Positions 27,514 through 36,295 of a DNA stretch of 42,165 nucleotides are shown piece after piece (the first letter of the stretch is position 1; every line of letters starts with the position of its first letter). The DNA is from a bacterium (GTDB taxonomy: Bacteria > Bacillota_I > Bacilli_A > RF39 > UBA660), in the NCBI GenBank assembly GCA_004563275.1, contig SFSZ01000010.1, positions 1 to 42,165 of the forward strand, in the 5' to 3' direction. A program made the translations under genes and the position numbers. The notes under the pieces were generated by a model. That model was not told the DNA's origin. It saw only the letters and a list, made by a program, of their open reading frames with translations, and made no database searches.

Positions 27514-27522
27514 AGTATAACA
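27514..27522 (-). promoter_or_regulatory. extended -10 promoter of the 129-residue protein gene
   Basis: The minus strand reads TGTTATACT, about 26 bases upstream of the start codon. Confidence 0.5.
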
Positions 27523-27545
27523 TATTTTATCTTATTTAGAAATTA

Positions 27546-27920
27546 TTATTTTTTCAATAATCTAAGTGCATTTAAAATCGCTAAGAACGATACTCCAACA
27601 TCAGCAAATACTGCTGCCCACATATCTGCAACTCCTATTGAAGCCAGTATTAATATAGCCACCTTTACCAGCATATTCTTTAGTATTTTTAATCTTATTA
27701 ATATCAACTTCTTTTTGACTAGCTTCCTATAAAGATATAGCTATTGGATGATTAGAATAATATTCAGCTGCAGAAGCATAAAATAATAAATCTTCTTCTT
27801 TATAATCTTTAGAAACAACCTTTTGAACATTAAATACACCTTCAGTTAAAGTTCCCGTCTTATCACAAACAAATTCATTCTTTGTCATAACGCCCTCCAT
27901 AGTTGAAAGCTCATTCAATT
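27546..27920 (-). pseudogene. remnant of a P1B-type heavy-metal ATPase
   Basis: Pieces of a CadA/ZntA/CopA-type pump survive in order. DKTGTLTEGVFNVQKVV carries the phosphorylation site, ASAAEYYSNHPIAISL carries the P1B-specific HP motif, then a TAG stop interrupts. EASQKEVDINKIKNTKEYAGKGG follows in frame, and after a large deletion the last helix reads ADVGVSFLAILNALRLLKK in another frame. The N-terminal half and most of the nucleotide-binding and hinge domains are absent, leaving about 375 of some 1,900-2,100 bases. The 63-codon open stretch at 27727-27918 is part of this remnant and not a gene. Confidence 0.88.
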
Positions 27921-27933
27921 GTCAAGTCAAAAT

Positions 27934-27953
27934 AAAAGAGACGAATCTCTTTT
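27934..27953 (-). terminator. terminator of the holin gene
   Basis: A perfect 8-bp stem AAAAGAGA/TCTCTTTT with a UUCG tetraloop on the minus strand, followed by TATTTT. Confidence 0.85.
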
Positions 27954-28197
27954 ACTTACTTTTGGCTTTTATAGTATCATATAATCCACCAGCACCAAGT
28001 GATGCAATCAAACATGTAATAATAGCATTTAAAATATTTGGTTCTAAATCAGTTAAAAAAACTAATACACCAGATACTATACCTATTAAAACATTTTGAA
28101 ATGGTATATGTTTACTATTCATAATATTAAACTTTTTACTTATCATACCCATAATAAGTGTGACAAAAGTTATAATACTAGGAATTGTAATCTCCAT
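27952..28197 (-). CDS. phage-type holin
   Basis: 81 residues with two or three hydrophobic helices (near ITIPSIITFVTLIMGMI, NVLIGIVSGVLVFL and ILNAIITCLIASLGAGG) and a short charged C-terminus (YDTIKAKSK). This is the size and topology of small phage holins that permeabilise the membrane for an endolysin. GGAGGTACTG precedes ATG 28197 and lies inside the end of the preceding gene, whose coding sequence overlaps by 20 bases, so the two are translationally coupled. No endolysin or other phage gene is adjacent. The pair may be a prophage relic or a recruited export or lysis device. Confidence 0.7.
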   Translation of the reverse strand: MEITIPSIITFVTLIMGMISKKFNIMNSKHIPFQNVLIGIVSGVLVFLTDLEPNILNAIITCLIASLGAGGLYDTIKAKSK

Positions 28198-28405
28198 CAG
28201 TACCTCCTTTAACTCTACTCTCTAAGTATATGATTCTCTTCTCATGATTATCTATATTTTTAATAACTTCTTCCATTGCTTCTTTTAAACAAGTCATAGT
28301 CATATTAAGTTTAGTTATATTAGTATTAAGTTTTACTATCGGAGTTACAATTGCAATTAGAGATACAATAAAACCAACTATCATTATAATAGTACTATCC
28401 ACCAT
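28178..28405 (-). CDS. XhlA-like small membrane protein
   Basis: About 75 residues: an N-terminal helix (STIIMIVGFIVSLIAIVTPI), then a predicted coiled coil ending NIDNHEKRIIYLESRVK. Hemolysin XhlA proteins of phage lysis modules have the same two parts in the reverse order (coil, then helix), so the match is by type and context rather than strict homology. The frame is open to ATG 28459, but the upstream part overlaps the DHH gene terminator; ATG 28405 or GTG 28402 near GGGTGAT is a better start. The exact start is uncertain. It is coupled to the holin gene. Confidence 0.6.
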   Translation of the reverse strand: MVDSTIIMIVGFIVSLIAIVTPIVKLNTNITKLNMTMTCLKEAMEEVIKNIDNHEKRIIYLESRVKGGTDGDYNS

Positions 28406-28429
28406 ATCACCCATTTTATTGTATGAAAA

Positions 28430-28450
28430 AAACATTCTATATGAATGTTT
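28430..28450 (-). terminator. terminator of the DHH phosphoesterase gene
   Basis: An 8-bp stem AAACATTC/GAATGTTT with a five-base loop is followed by seven T on the minus strand; the gene's stop overlaps the stem. Confidence 0.8.
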
Positions 28451-29339
28451 ATTTATCACTATTAATTATAATTTTTAATAAAGATTTAAATTTTTCTTCA
28501 TTTAAACTGAACCCAGCAGCATATTTATGTCCACCACCACCATACGATTCCGCAACTTTAGAAACATCAATTCTAACGCTTCTTAAACTAACTTTCATAT
28601 TAAGTGGATCTATTAATAACATATAATCTAATTCTGGATGTCTATTACATAAAGTATTACCTATTATACTAAAGAACTTATTACCAAATACAATTCCAAA
28701 TTTTAATCCATCTTTTTCTTTAATAATTAAAGATTTATCAGATAATTCAATTAATTCATTTTCTTCTTGAGTATGTAACTCTATTAAATATTTATCAGTT
28801 TCATCAAAAATATCTTTATTGTTGTTTCTTAATTTATCTCCAACAATACTAAATAATTTATTTAAATCATTAGCTTCAACATTTTTATTTTTCACCCAGT
28901 CCCAATTATCATATGCTCTTGTATCTTCAATAAATCTTTTTATCAAAGCATTATCTTTAAGTAAATTATTTTCTTTCAAGTACAAATAAAACAATTCTGT
29001 TCCACAAGTACCAATTCCATTTCTTTGAATTTCAACTGTAGAAAAAGCATATTTACTAGCATACACATTGGTTTCATGATGATCGAAGTGTAAAATATTC
29101 ATTCCTAATTCATTAATCTCATCTGCTATTTTATCATCTAAACCTAAATCAGTTATAAACACTTTTTCATAATTATTATTTTTTACAAAATCAACAATTT
29201 CAGTTTGTTCTTTAACGTGTATTAACATATAATCAACGTCTTTAAAAGCCAAATAACCTAGAATAACTCCACCTAAACCATCTATATCGTCTTCATGACT
29301 TATAACTAAAACTTTATTGCCATTTATTAATTTTTTCAT
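28449..29339 (-). CDS. DHH-family phosphoesterase
   Basis: The DHH metal-binding motifs are in order: VISHEDDIDGLGG (motif I), VFITDLGLDD (motif II), ILHFDHHETN (the DHH itself), and the DHHA1 C-terminal motif GGGGHKYAAGFSL. Length 296 residues. Relatives include NrnA-type nanoRNases, which degrade 2-5 nt RNA and pAp, and c-di-AMP phosphodiesterases. There is no GAF or PAS sensor domain, so a NrnA-like or oligonucleotide-degrading enzyme is more likely than GdpP. AGGTGG precedes ATG 29339. It is divergent from the YfhO-LtaS fusion gene. Confidence 0.85.
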   Translation of the reverse strand: MKKLINGNKVLVISHEDDIDGLGGVILGYLAFKDVDYMLIHVKEQTEIVDFVKNNNYEKVFITDLGLDDKIADEINELGMNILHFDHHETNVYASKYAFSTVEIQRNGIGTCGTELFYLYLKENNLLKDNALIKRFIEDTRAYDNWDWVKNKNVEANDLNKLFSIVGDKLRNNNKDIFDETDKYLIELHTQEENELIELSDKSLIIKEKDGLKFGIVFGNKFFSIIGNTLCNRHPELDYMLLIDPLNMKVSLRSVRIDVSKVAESYGGGGHKYAAGFSLNEEKFKSLLKIIINSDK

Positions 29340-29376
29340 CTTACCACCTACTTAACTATAGTTTAACACAATACAA

Positions 29377-29405
29377 TTGAACGAGAAAGCCAAAAATGGT
29401 ATAAT
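29377..29405 (+). promoter_or_regulatory. sigma-A promoter of the YfhO-LtaS fusion gene
   Basis: TTGAAC (29377-29382), 17 bases, then TATAAT (29400-29405). A strong match, 20 bases before the coding start. The TTG in the -35 box happens to be in frame with the gene and could be mistaken for its start. Confidence 0.85.
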
Positions 29406-29424
29406 TCTTGCAGTCGAGGTGTTT

Positions 29425-32400
29425 ATGAAAAAGCTAAATAAAAAGGATTATTTATATATATTATTAACATTAATTATACCAATCGGATTCATAATTTATT
29501 TATTATGTAAAGGATACATTTTTGGTTCAGAAATAGACTGGGCAAATCAACACATAGTAATTACCGAATATTTTAGAAGTATGTTTTATAAAACAGGACA
29601 TCTTATTCCTCATTTAGCTTTAAATCTAGGAATGGGACAAAACATATTCTATTTTACATACTATGGTTTACTAAGTCCTATAATTTTACTTTCCTATTTA
29701 TTACCATTTATACCTATGTATATATACATGTTAATAGCAGTTTTCTTATCAATAACTGCTTCATCTATCCTATTTTATAAATGGATTAATAATAAATATA
29801 ATAGTGAAATAGCTTTCATTAGTACCCTAATGTTAATTTTAAATTCAACATATATATATCAATGTCATAGACATATTATGTTTGTAATATATATGCCATT
29901 TATGTTATTAGCTTTAAGAAGTGTCGATTTATATATAGAAAAGAAAAAAACTATACCTTTAATTATTTCTTCCTTATTATTAATATTAACAAATTACTAT
30001 TTTAGTTTTTCAGGAATAATAATTACTGGCATCTATACAATATACAAAATTCTTGAAACTAAAAAAGAATCATTTAAATCATTATTTAAAATAATGTATT
30101 ATGTAATAATATCTATACTATTATCTGCTATTATCTTACTTCCAACAATTTATGCTTTATCAAAAGGAAGAATGTCAACTAATGTAGCTGAATCAATCAA
30201 TTATTTAAAATTATTAATTCCATTTAGTAATTTTAATAAAACTTTCTATAGTAGTTATTATTCTTGGGGAGTAACATTTATATATATAATTTCTATTGTT
30301 AACTTATTTTTATCAAAGAAAAAAAGTAATACTTTCTTAGCAATTATTATGTCATTATTTATGTTTATTCCCGCAAGTAGTTATTTATTAAACGGATTAA
30401 TGTACGTTGATGGAAAATGCTTTATACCATTTTTACCAGTAGCCATATTAACCGTTGCTAACTTATTAAATCAAATATCTAAAAAAGAAATTAACATAAA
30501 AAAGACAATAATATACTCACTAATACTTTCTTTATTTATTATATTAGGAGCCTTAAAAGTAAATAATTTACCACTTTTATTAATAGATATAGTTTTAGTA
30601 ACAATAACTTTATATCTATCAAATAAACATCCAAAATTAATTTATATTCCTATTATTTTAATAACAATTGCAACTGCATCTATCAGTTCATATAATGAAC
30701 ATTATCTTAAAATAAGTGATATCAAAAATATTAATAATCAAGCATATTATAATCTTACAAATATTAAAGATAACAATTTATATAGAACTAGTATTTTAGA
30801 CAATACCATCTATACACCAAATAAAACTTACAACGGTTATCGTTCATCAATTTATTCTTCAACTTCTAATAAATACTATCTTAAATTCATGAGAGAATAT
30901 TTCCAAATTGAAGAAATAAACCGCGATAATACAACCTTAACAGATACTCCAAATGTATTATTTGATATCTATAGTGGCACAAAATATATTGTTTCATCAA
31001 GCGATAATGTTCCAATCGGTTACACCAAAATTAAAAGTGAAAACAATATTAATCTTTATCAAAATGAAAATGTCTTACCTATTGCTTATGCTTCAAATAA
31101 AGTAATGAGTCAAAGAGAATTTGAAAACTTAACATATCCAGAAACATTAGATGCATTATTAAACTATGTTATAGTTGATGAAAGTTTAGAAAACGTTTAT
31201 AAAAATAAAACAATAAAAAAATATACTGGAAAATATCAAATAAATAAAATAAACAATTTAGAATACTCTAAAAAAGATGGTCATTACATTATTAAAGCTG
31301 GTAAAAATGCTAATGCTGAAATCGAACTAAAAAACCCAATTAAAAATCAAATTTTAATAATCAAATTCAATATGAATAAAGCTAAGAGTGGATATGCTTG
31401 TAGTTCAAACATCACAATAAATGATGTTACAAATGCCCTTTCATGTGATAAATGGAAATACAACAATAACAATAATACATTTGAATACGTATTATCATCA
31501 AACGAACCACTAAAAACAATAAACATTGAATTTACAAATGACGAATTTGATATAAGTAATCTAGAATTTTATACAATTGACTACAATACAATTAAAAATT
31601 TAAATACAAACATTAATGAATTAGTTATTAATCAAGAAAAATTAACTGATTCATATATAAGCGGTACAATCAACGTTCAAAATGATGGATATTTAAAAAT
31701 TACCCTTCCATATGAGAAAAAAGGATATAAGATTTATATCGATGGAGAAAAAGCTGATTTAGTTAAAACTGACACAGCCTTTATCGGAGCTAAAATAACT
31801 CAAGGAACCCATAAAGTAGAAATTACTTATAATCCTCCATTATTTAAAACTGGAACATATCTTTCATTACTTGGATTAGTATTATTTATTCCAATAATTT
31901 TCTACAATAAATACAAAAAACAATATCAAAAAATTGGCAATAAAATTAAATCATGTATAAAAAAATTAAATTTAAATATAAAAAAATTTGTTAAGAATAA
32001 CAAAGGATATCTTCTTCTTGGAGCATCACTATTTATATTAGATTTATCACTTAGATTATTCTACAACAATCAAATCAACTATTATCACTGGTTCAATCCA
32101 ATGCCAAATATATTCTCATTACTATGGATTACATTTATCTTAACATTAACTAAAAACATAAAAGGTATTATAGGAAAAATTATATATTTTGTTTTCTATA
32201 TATTCTCATTAATAATGTTCTTAGTTCATAGTATATATTTCTCATACTTTAAAGAATTCTTTGATTATAGTGTCATGCAAGTTGCGGGTGAAGGAACTGA
32301 TTATTTATCTACCGTTTTATTAAATATTCCATTATGGATTATAATTATCTTCTTAGCAAGTATTGCATTAACTGTATTAGGTATTAAAAAAATCGATCAA

Positions 32401-33810
32401 GTTAAAAAGACTAATGGTCTAAAAGTATTTTTAATCATAATTATATTTATCGCATTAAAATTTATTTTACCATTTGGTTTTGGACCTCAACGTAAAAATG
32501 TTGAATGGGATGACTGGCGTAATTCAAGAAGTGTATACACATCATATAACGATAACAATAAGAGTTTAATGGTATCTGGTATGTTTGAATATAACGTAAG
32601 AAACTTCTACATCAATTTCATGCAAGATAATACCAAATTATCTAAACAAGAAGAAGAAGTTTTAAATGATAACTTTAAAGATTTAAAACAAAGTGAAACA
32701 AATAAATATACTGGCATCTTTAAAGATAAAAATTTAATTATAGTGCAACTTGAAAGTGTTGATGATTTCTTACTAGATAAAAATATCATGCCAACTTTCT
32801 ATAAACTATCTAGAAACTCTATTAACTTTACAAAGCATTTTAGTTATACATCAGGTGGTGGTTCAACATTTAATTCAGAGTTCATGGTTAATACTGGTTA
32901 CTCAAGTGCTTACAATTACAATCAAAGTGCTTATACATTCAGTAGAAATACCTATGCTTACTCTCTTGCAAATCTATTTAAAGAACAAGGATATGAAGTA
33001 AATGCTTTCCATATGAACTCATCAGAGTACTATTCTAGAGGCGTTAATTATAAAGCATTTGGTTATGACTCATATAACGGTTTAAAAGATTTAGGTATCT
33101 ATGAAAATAATGAATTCTGGTTAGATACCGAATTAATAAAAAATGAAACATTTAATGAAAAAATATTTAATCCAAATAAAAAAACATTATCATATATAAT
33201 TACTTATTCTGCACACATGCCTTACAAAACAACAAAAGGTACATGTCCAATGTTAACAGATAAACAAGGATTAACTGAATATGAATGTTTAAAAATTCAA
33301 GCAAAAGAAACAGATGATATGTTAAATTTAATCTTAGAAACATTAAAAGAAAAGAACATGATGGAAAACACTGTATTAGTTTTATTCACAGATCATTATG
33401 TTTATACTCTTGAAAATAAAAATTTATTAGACGAATATAAAGAAACAGATACAAATCTTATTAATAAAACTCCATTTATGATTTATCATAATGGTGAAAT
33501 TAAGAAAACTGTAAAAAATGTTAATTCACAATTAGATATTCTTCCAACAATTTTAAATTTATTCGGAATTACATATTATCCAAATAATTATATTGGTAGA
33601 GATATCTTATCAAATGATTATGATCCATTAGTATTCTTCCCAGATGGTTCTTGGTATAATGGTCAAACTTATGTAACAAATGGTGAATACTATAAAGGAA
33701 GAAAAATTAGTGATGAAAAACTTCAAAAATATAATTCAATCGTAAAAAGAAAAATGTCATTAAATGATGCAGTTATCAAATCTGATTATTTTGCTAAAAA
33801 AACAAGGTAA
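29425..33810 (+). CDS. YfhO-like membrane protein fused to lipoteichoic acid synthase
   Basis: The start is ATG 29425 with GAGGTG just upstream (1,461 residues); the frame's TTG at 29377 is the -35 box. Residues 1 to ~840 have the YfhO layout: about a dozen helices, then an extracellular domain and a final helix. Residues ~870-1080 add five helices and ~1100-1430 form an LtaS-type sulfatase-fold domain with the four catalytic residues visible: Glu1110 in QLESV, Thr1148 in GGGSTFNSEF (the nucleophile in LtaS), and Asp1323-His1324 in FTDHY. LtaS polymerises glycerol phosphate from phosphatidylglycerol outside the membrane, and YfhO is needed for sugar decoration of lipoteichoic acid. As one chain the protein would couple polymerisation to glycosylation. 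The gene has its own promoter and terminator. Confidence 0.85.
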   Translation: MKKLNKKDYLYILLTLIIPIGFIIYLLCKGYIFGSEIDWANQHIVITEYFRSMFYKTGHLIPHLALNLGMGQNIFYFTYYGLLSPIILLSYLLPFIPMYIYMLIAVFLSITASSILFYKWINNKYNSEIAFISTLMLILNSTYIYQCHRHIMFVIYMPFMLLALRSVDLYIEKKKTIPLIISSLLLILTNYYFSFSGIIITGIYTIYKILETKKESFKSLFKIMYYVIISILLSAIILLPTIYALSKGRMSTNVAESINYLKLLIPFSNFNKTFYSSYYSWGVTFIYIISIVNLFLSKKKSNTFLAIIMSLFMFIPASSYLLNGLMYVDGKCFIPFLPVAILTVANLLNQISKKEINIKKTIIYSLILSLFIILGALKVNNLPLLLIDIVLVTITLYLSNKHPKLIYIPIILITIATASISSYNEHYLKISDIKNINNQAYYNLTNIKDNNLYRTSILDNTIYTPNKTYNGYRSSIYSSTSNKYYLKFMREYFQIEEINRDNTTLTDTPNVLFDIYSGTKYIVSSSDNVPIGYTKIKSENNINLYQNENVLPIAYASNKVMSQREFENLTYPETLDALLNYVIVDESLENVYKNKTIKKYTGKYQINKINNLEYSKKDGHYIIKAGKNANAEIELKNPIKNQILIIKFNMNKAKSGYACSSNITINDVTNALSCDKWKYNNNNNTFEYVLSSNEPLKTINIEFTNDEFDISNLEFYTIDYNTIKNLNTNINELVINQEKLTDSYISGTINVQNDGYLKITLPYEKKGYKIYIDGEKADLVKTDTAFIGAKITQGTHKVEITYNPPLFKTGTYLSLLGLVLFIPIIFYNKYKKQYQKIGNKIKSCIKKLNLNIKKFVKNNKGYLLLGASLFILDLSLRLFYNNQINYYHWFNPMPNIFSLLWITFILTLTKNIKGIIGKIIYFVFYIFSLIMFLVHSIYFSYFKEFFDYSVMQVAGEGTDYLSTVLLNIPLWIIIIFLASIALTVLGIKKIDQVKKTNGLKVFLIIIIFIALKFILPFGFGPQRKNVEWDDWRNSRSVYTSYNDNNKSLMVSGMFEYNVRNFYINFMQDNTKLSKQEEEVLNDNFKDLKQSETNKYTGIFKDKNLIIVQLESVDDFLLDKNIMPTFYKLSRNSINFTKHFSYTSGGGSTFNSEFMVNTGYSSAYNYNQSAYTFSRNTYAYSLANLFKEQGYEVNAFHMNSSEYYSRGVNYKAFGYDSYNGLKDLGIYENNEFWLDTELIKNETFNEKIFNPNKKTLSYIITYSAHMPYKTTKGTCPMLTDKQGLTEYECLKIQAKETDDMLNLILETLKEKNMMENTVLVLFTDHYVYTLENKNLLDEYKETDTNLINKTPFMIYHNGEIKKTVKNVNSQLDILPTILNLFGITYYPNNYIGRDILSNDYDPLVFFPDGSWYNGQTYVTNGEYYKGRKISDEKLQKYNSIVKRKMSLNDAVIKSDYFAKKTR

Positions 33811-33823
33811 AACTTGTTTTTTT
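33797..33823 (+). terminator. terminator of the YfhO-LtaS fusion gene
   Basis: A 10-bp stem AAAAAACAAG/CTTGTTTTTT overlaps the stop codon and runs into a T tract. Confidence 0.85.
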
Positions 33824-33861
33824 GTGTATTAAAATTTCTTTATTTATATTTAAATATATAG

Positions 33862-33867
33862 TATAAT
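33862..33867 (+). promoter_or_regulatory. -10 box of the LCP gene
   Basis: TATAAT 18 bases before ATG 33886; the -35 region is only AT-rich. Confidence 0.5.
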
Positions 33868-33885
33868 CTAAAATAGGGTGCTAGT

Positions 33886-35784
33886 ATGAAAAAGAATAGA
33901 AAATTCAAAAATTTATTTAAAAAATTACATAAAACAAAATTAGGCTTTCGAATAACCTTTTATATAACATTTATACTATATTTAATAAGCATTTGTTTAC
34001 TATCTTATAGTATTCTTTTACTTGCCGGTATCGAAACCTTTATAAGAGCCATTATTATCTTAATATTATTTACATATTTATTTATTTATCTAATATTTGG
34101 ATTAACAACTCTTATAACTAAAAAGCATACCAAATTAATCATAGTAACTATATTAACCTTAATATTTGCCGTCGGTAACGTATTTGCATATTACTACATC
34201 AACAAAACTTATCAAATTGTAGATAATACTAGTAAAGAAAAAGTTATATACACAACAAAATTAATCTCACTATCAAAAGATGTTAATATTAAAACAATCG
34301 GACTAATTAAAAATGAAAATGATATAGAAGGATATACCCTACCTCAAGAATATATTGCAACAAATAATTTAAAATACAAAATAGTTTACTATGAAGATTA
34401 TTATAAATTGTTAGAAGCTTTATACGATAAAAAAGTTGATGCGATCTTTATTGGTTCAAACTACAAAATTAAATATCGAGAAACGGAAAAATTTGCAAAT
34501 ATTGCTACAGATACCGTAGAATTGGCAGAATTTAGTAAAAAATTAGATAATCAAGATACAGTAGAATCAACTAATAAATCTGTAACTGAACCATTTACTG
34601 TACTACTTCTTGGTGTAGACTCAGAATATGATGGATTATCAAATAACGCCGCATTTAATGGTGACTCAATCATGTTAGTAACATTTAATCCTAAAACATT
34701 ATCTGCAACTATGTTTAGTATTCCAAGAGATACATATGTACCTATCGCATGTAACAATAATAAAGGACACAAAATAAATTCAGCAGCAGCTTATGGCACC
34801 AAATGTATGATAGATACAATTCACAACCTAACAGATATTAATATCGACTACTATGTAAAAATTAACTTCAAAGGAGTTGTTGCTCTAGTTAATGCTTTGG
34901 GTGGTATCACAATGGATATTGATAAACCAGATTTCAGTAAAAACTTAAGAGTAGATTGTAAAGGAATGATTTGTGAACAAAATTCAAATCGTCAATTTGG
35001 TAACAACTTAGTATTTATCGAACCAGGTAAGAATAAAACTTTAAATGGCGAACAAGCTCTTGCTTATGCTCGTAATAGACACCAATGGGCACTATCAGAT
35101 TTTAAACGTATCGAACATCAACAAGCAGTTGTAACAGCTATCGCTAATAAAGCTAAAACAATAAGAGATGTAAACACATTTTATAAAGTACTAAATGCTG
35201 TTTCAAATAACATTGATACAAATATGGCTCCAAAAGAAATATTAAACTTCTATAACGTATTTAAAACAATTATAACAAGTGAAAACTTCTCAGCTAACGA
35301 TTTCATTAACATCCAAAAAACATATCTTACAGGATATGATTTAACAATATTCCAAGGTTATAATATGTATACTTTCCAATATAATAAAGAAAGTTTAGAT
35401 GAAATAGTAAAAGCCATGAAAGAAAATCTAGAAATTACTAAACCAACCTTAATTAAAACATTTAACTTCTCAGTAAATGAAGAATACAAAATACCAGTTA
35501 TCGGTAAGATTTATACAACTGGTCAAAGAAATGAAACCATGCCAAACTTTGTAGGTAGCACTATTGGTTATTTAGAATCATGGGTATCTGGTAGAGAAAT
35601 AACTCTAACCAAAGAATATCAAGAAAGTACAACATGTATGAATAATCAAATACTAAGTCAAAACGTTCATAAAGGAACTTTAATAACAAAAGGAATGACC
35701 TTAAATGTTAAAGTATGTAAAAACAATCCTGTCGTTGAACCAACTACAACAACTACTTCAAGTACTGTTGAAGAAACTCAATAA
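33886..35784 (+). CDS. LytR-CpsA-Psr (LCP) family transferase with PASTA-like tail
   Basis: Residues 1-110 hold about four membrane helices. Residues ~125-205 look like half a periplasmic-binding-type domain (KTIGLIKNENDIEGY, VDAIFIGSNYKIKYR). The LCP core spans ~238-430: VLLLGVDSEYDGL, MFSIPRDTYVPI with the conserved Arg-Asp, and LAYARNRHQ with the lipid-phosphate-binding Arg. LCP enzymes move teichoic acid or capsule polymers from lipid carrier to peptidoglycan. Residues ~560-615 resemble one PASTA repeat (MPNFVGSTIGYLESWV), followed by a Thr-rich end. The PASTA part could bind wall muropeptides. GGGTG precedes ATG 33886. It is the second envelope gene in a row after the lipoteichoic acid synthase. 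Confidence 0.85.
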   Translation: MKKNRKFKNLFKKLHKTKLGFRITFYITFILYLISICLLSYSILLLAGIETFIRAIIILILFTYLFIYLIFGLTTLITKKHTKLIIVTILTLIFAVGNVFAYYYINKTYQIVDNTSKEKVIYTTKLISLSKDVNIKTIGLIKNENDIEGYTLPQEYIATNNLKYKIVYYEDYYKLLEALYDKKVDAIFIGSNYKIKYRETEKFANIATDTVELAEFSKKLDNQDTVESTNKSVTEPFTVLLLGVDSEYDGLSNNAAFNGDSIMLVTFNPKTLSATMFSIPRDTYVPIACNNNKGHKINSAAAYGTKCMIDTIHNLTDINIDYYVKINFKGVVALVNALGGITMDIDKPDFSKNLRVDCKGMICEQNSNRQFGNNLVFIEPGKNKTLNGEQALAYARNRHQWALSDFKRIEHQQAVVTAIANKAKTIRDVNTFYKVLNAVSNNIDTNMAPKEILNFYNVFKTIITSENFSANDFINIQKTYLTGYDLTIFQGYNMYTFQYNKESLDEIVKAMKENLEITKPTLIKTFNFSVNEEYKIPVIGKIYTTGQRNETMPNFVGSTIGYLESWVSGREITLTKEYQESTTCMNNQILSQNVHKGTLITKGMTLNVKVCKNNPVVEPTTTTTSSTVEETQ

Positions 35785-35810
35785 AAAAAACCATTATATA
35801 ATGGTTTTTT
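35785..35810. terminator. bidirectional terminator between convergent genes
   Basis: A palindrome of AAAAAACCATTA and its complement, with T-runs on both strands. It separates the LCP gene from the 136-residue membrane protein gene. Confidence 0.85.
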
Positions 35811-36220
35811 TATTTCATCTTTTTATTAATAGATCTAATGTTATAACACATCTCAGTAAACAACATTAATAATTCAAAAGAAACTCTTAATCCTATATTA
35901 CCAAGTACTAAAACTAAAATAAATGATAAGAAACTAGTTGAAATTAAATTAAATGATAATAAAGTTAAAGCAAGTGCACTAACAATATAGGCTATTCTAA
36001 ATAAATCATCAATTACAAAATATTTAAATTGAAACCACTCATATAATTTAGCCATGAATCCAGTATACTTCTTTTCATTATTTTTACTAAATATTGTAAA
36101 ATATAAAGCAATTCCGCCAATAACAGCAAGTACTACAGCAATTATAGTCCAAACTAAACTACCTGCTAAAGAACTAGTACTATTAGTTTCTCCTATATAA
36201 CTATAATCATACATATCCAT
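35810..36220 (-). CDS. small membrane protein of unknown function
   Basis: 136 residues with three clear helices (about residues 20-40, 68-86 and 90-107), a Ser/Thr-rich exported N-terminus and a basic end (SINKKMK). I recognise no family. ATG 36220 is nine bases after AAAGGA, while ATG 36229 touches it, so the shorter form is preferred. It follows the LysM amidase gene on the same strand, but a terminator separates them. The location suggests an envelope role, not more. Confidence 0.6.
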   Translation of the reverse strand: MDMYDYSYIGETNSTSSLAGSLVWTIIAVVLAVIGGIALYFTIFSKNNEKKYTGFMAKLYEWFQFKYFVIDDLFRIAYIVSALALTLLSFNLISTSFLSFILVLVLGNIGLRVSFELLMLFTEMCYNIRSINKKMK

Positions 36221-36271
36221 AATATCCATTCCTTTCTATTAATAATCATAACATATATTAAACCATAAAAA

Positions 36272-36295
36272 AACCATTCCTAACTAGGAATAGTT
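36272..36295 (-). terminator. terminator of the LysM amidase gene
   Basis: An 11-bp stem AACTATTCCTA/TAGGAATGGTT (one G-U) encloses the stop and is followed by TTTTT on the minus strand. Confidence 0.85.

Noticed and set aside
27727..27918. 63-codon ORF with DKTGTLT as a small gene
   Set aside because: It is one open piece of a broken P1B ATPase; the rest of the fragments follow in other frames.
29377..29424. TTG at 29377 as the start of the YfhO-LtaS gene
   Set aside because: It is the first half of a TTGAAC-17-TATAAT promoter; ATG 29425 has the ribosome site.
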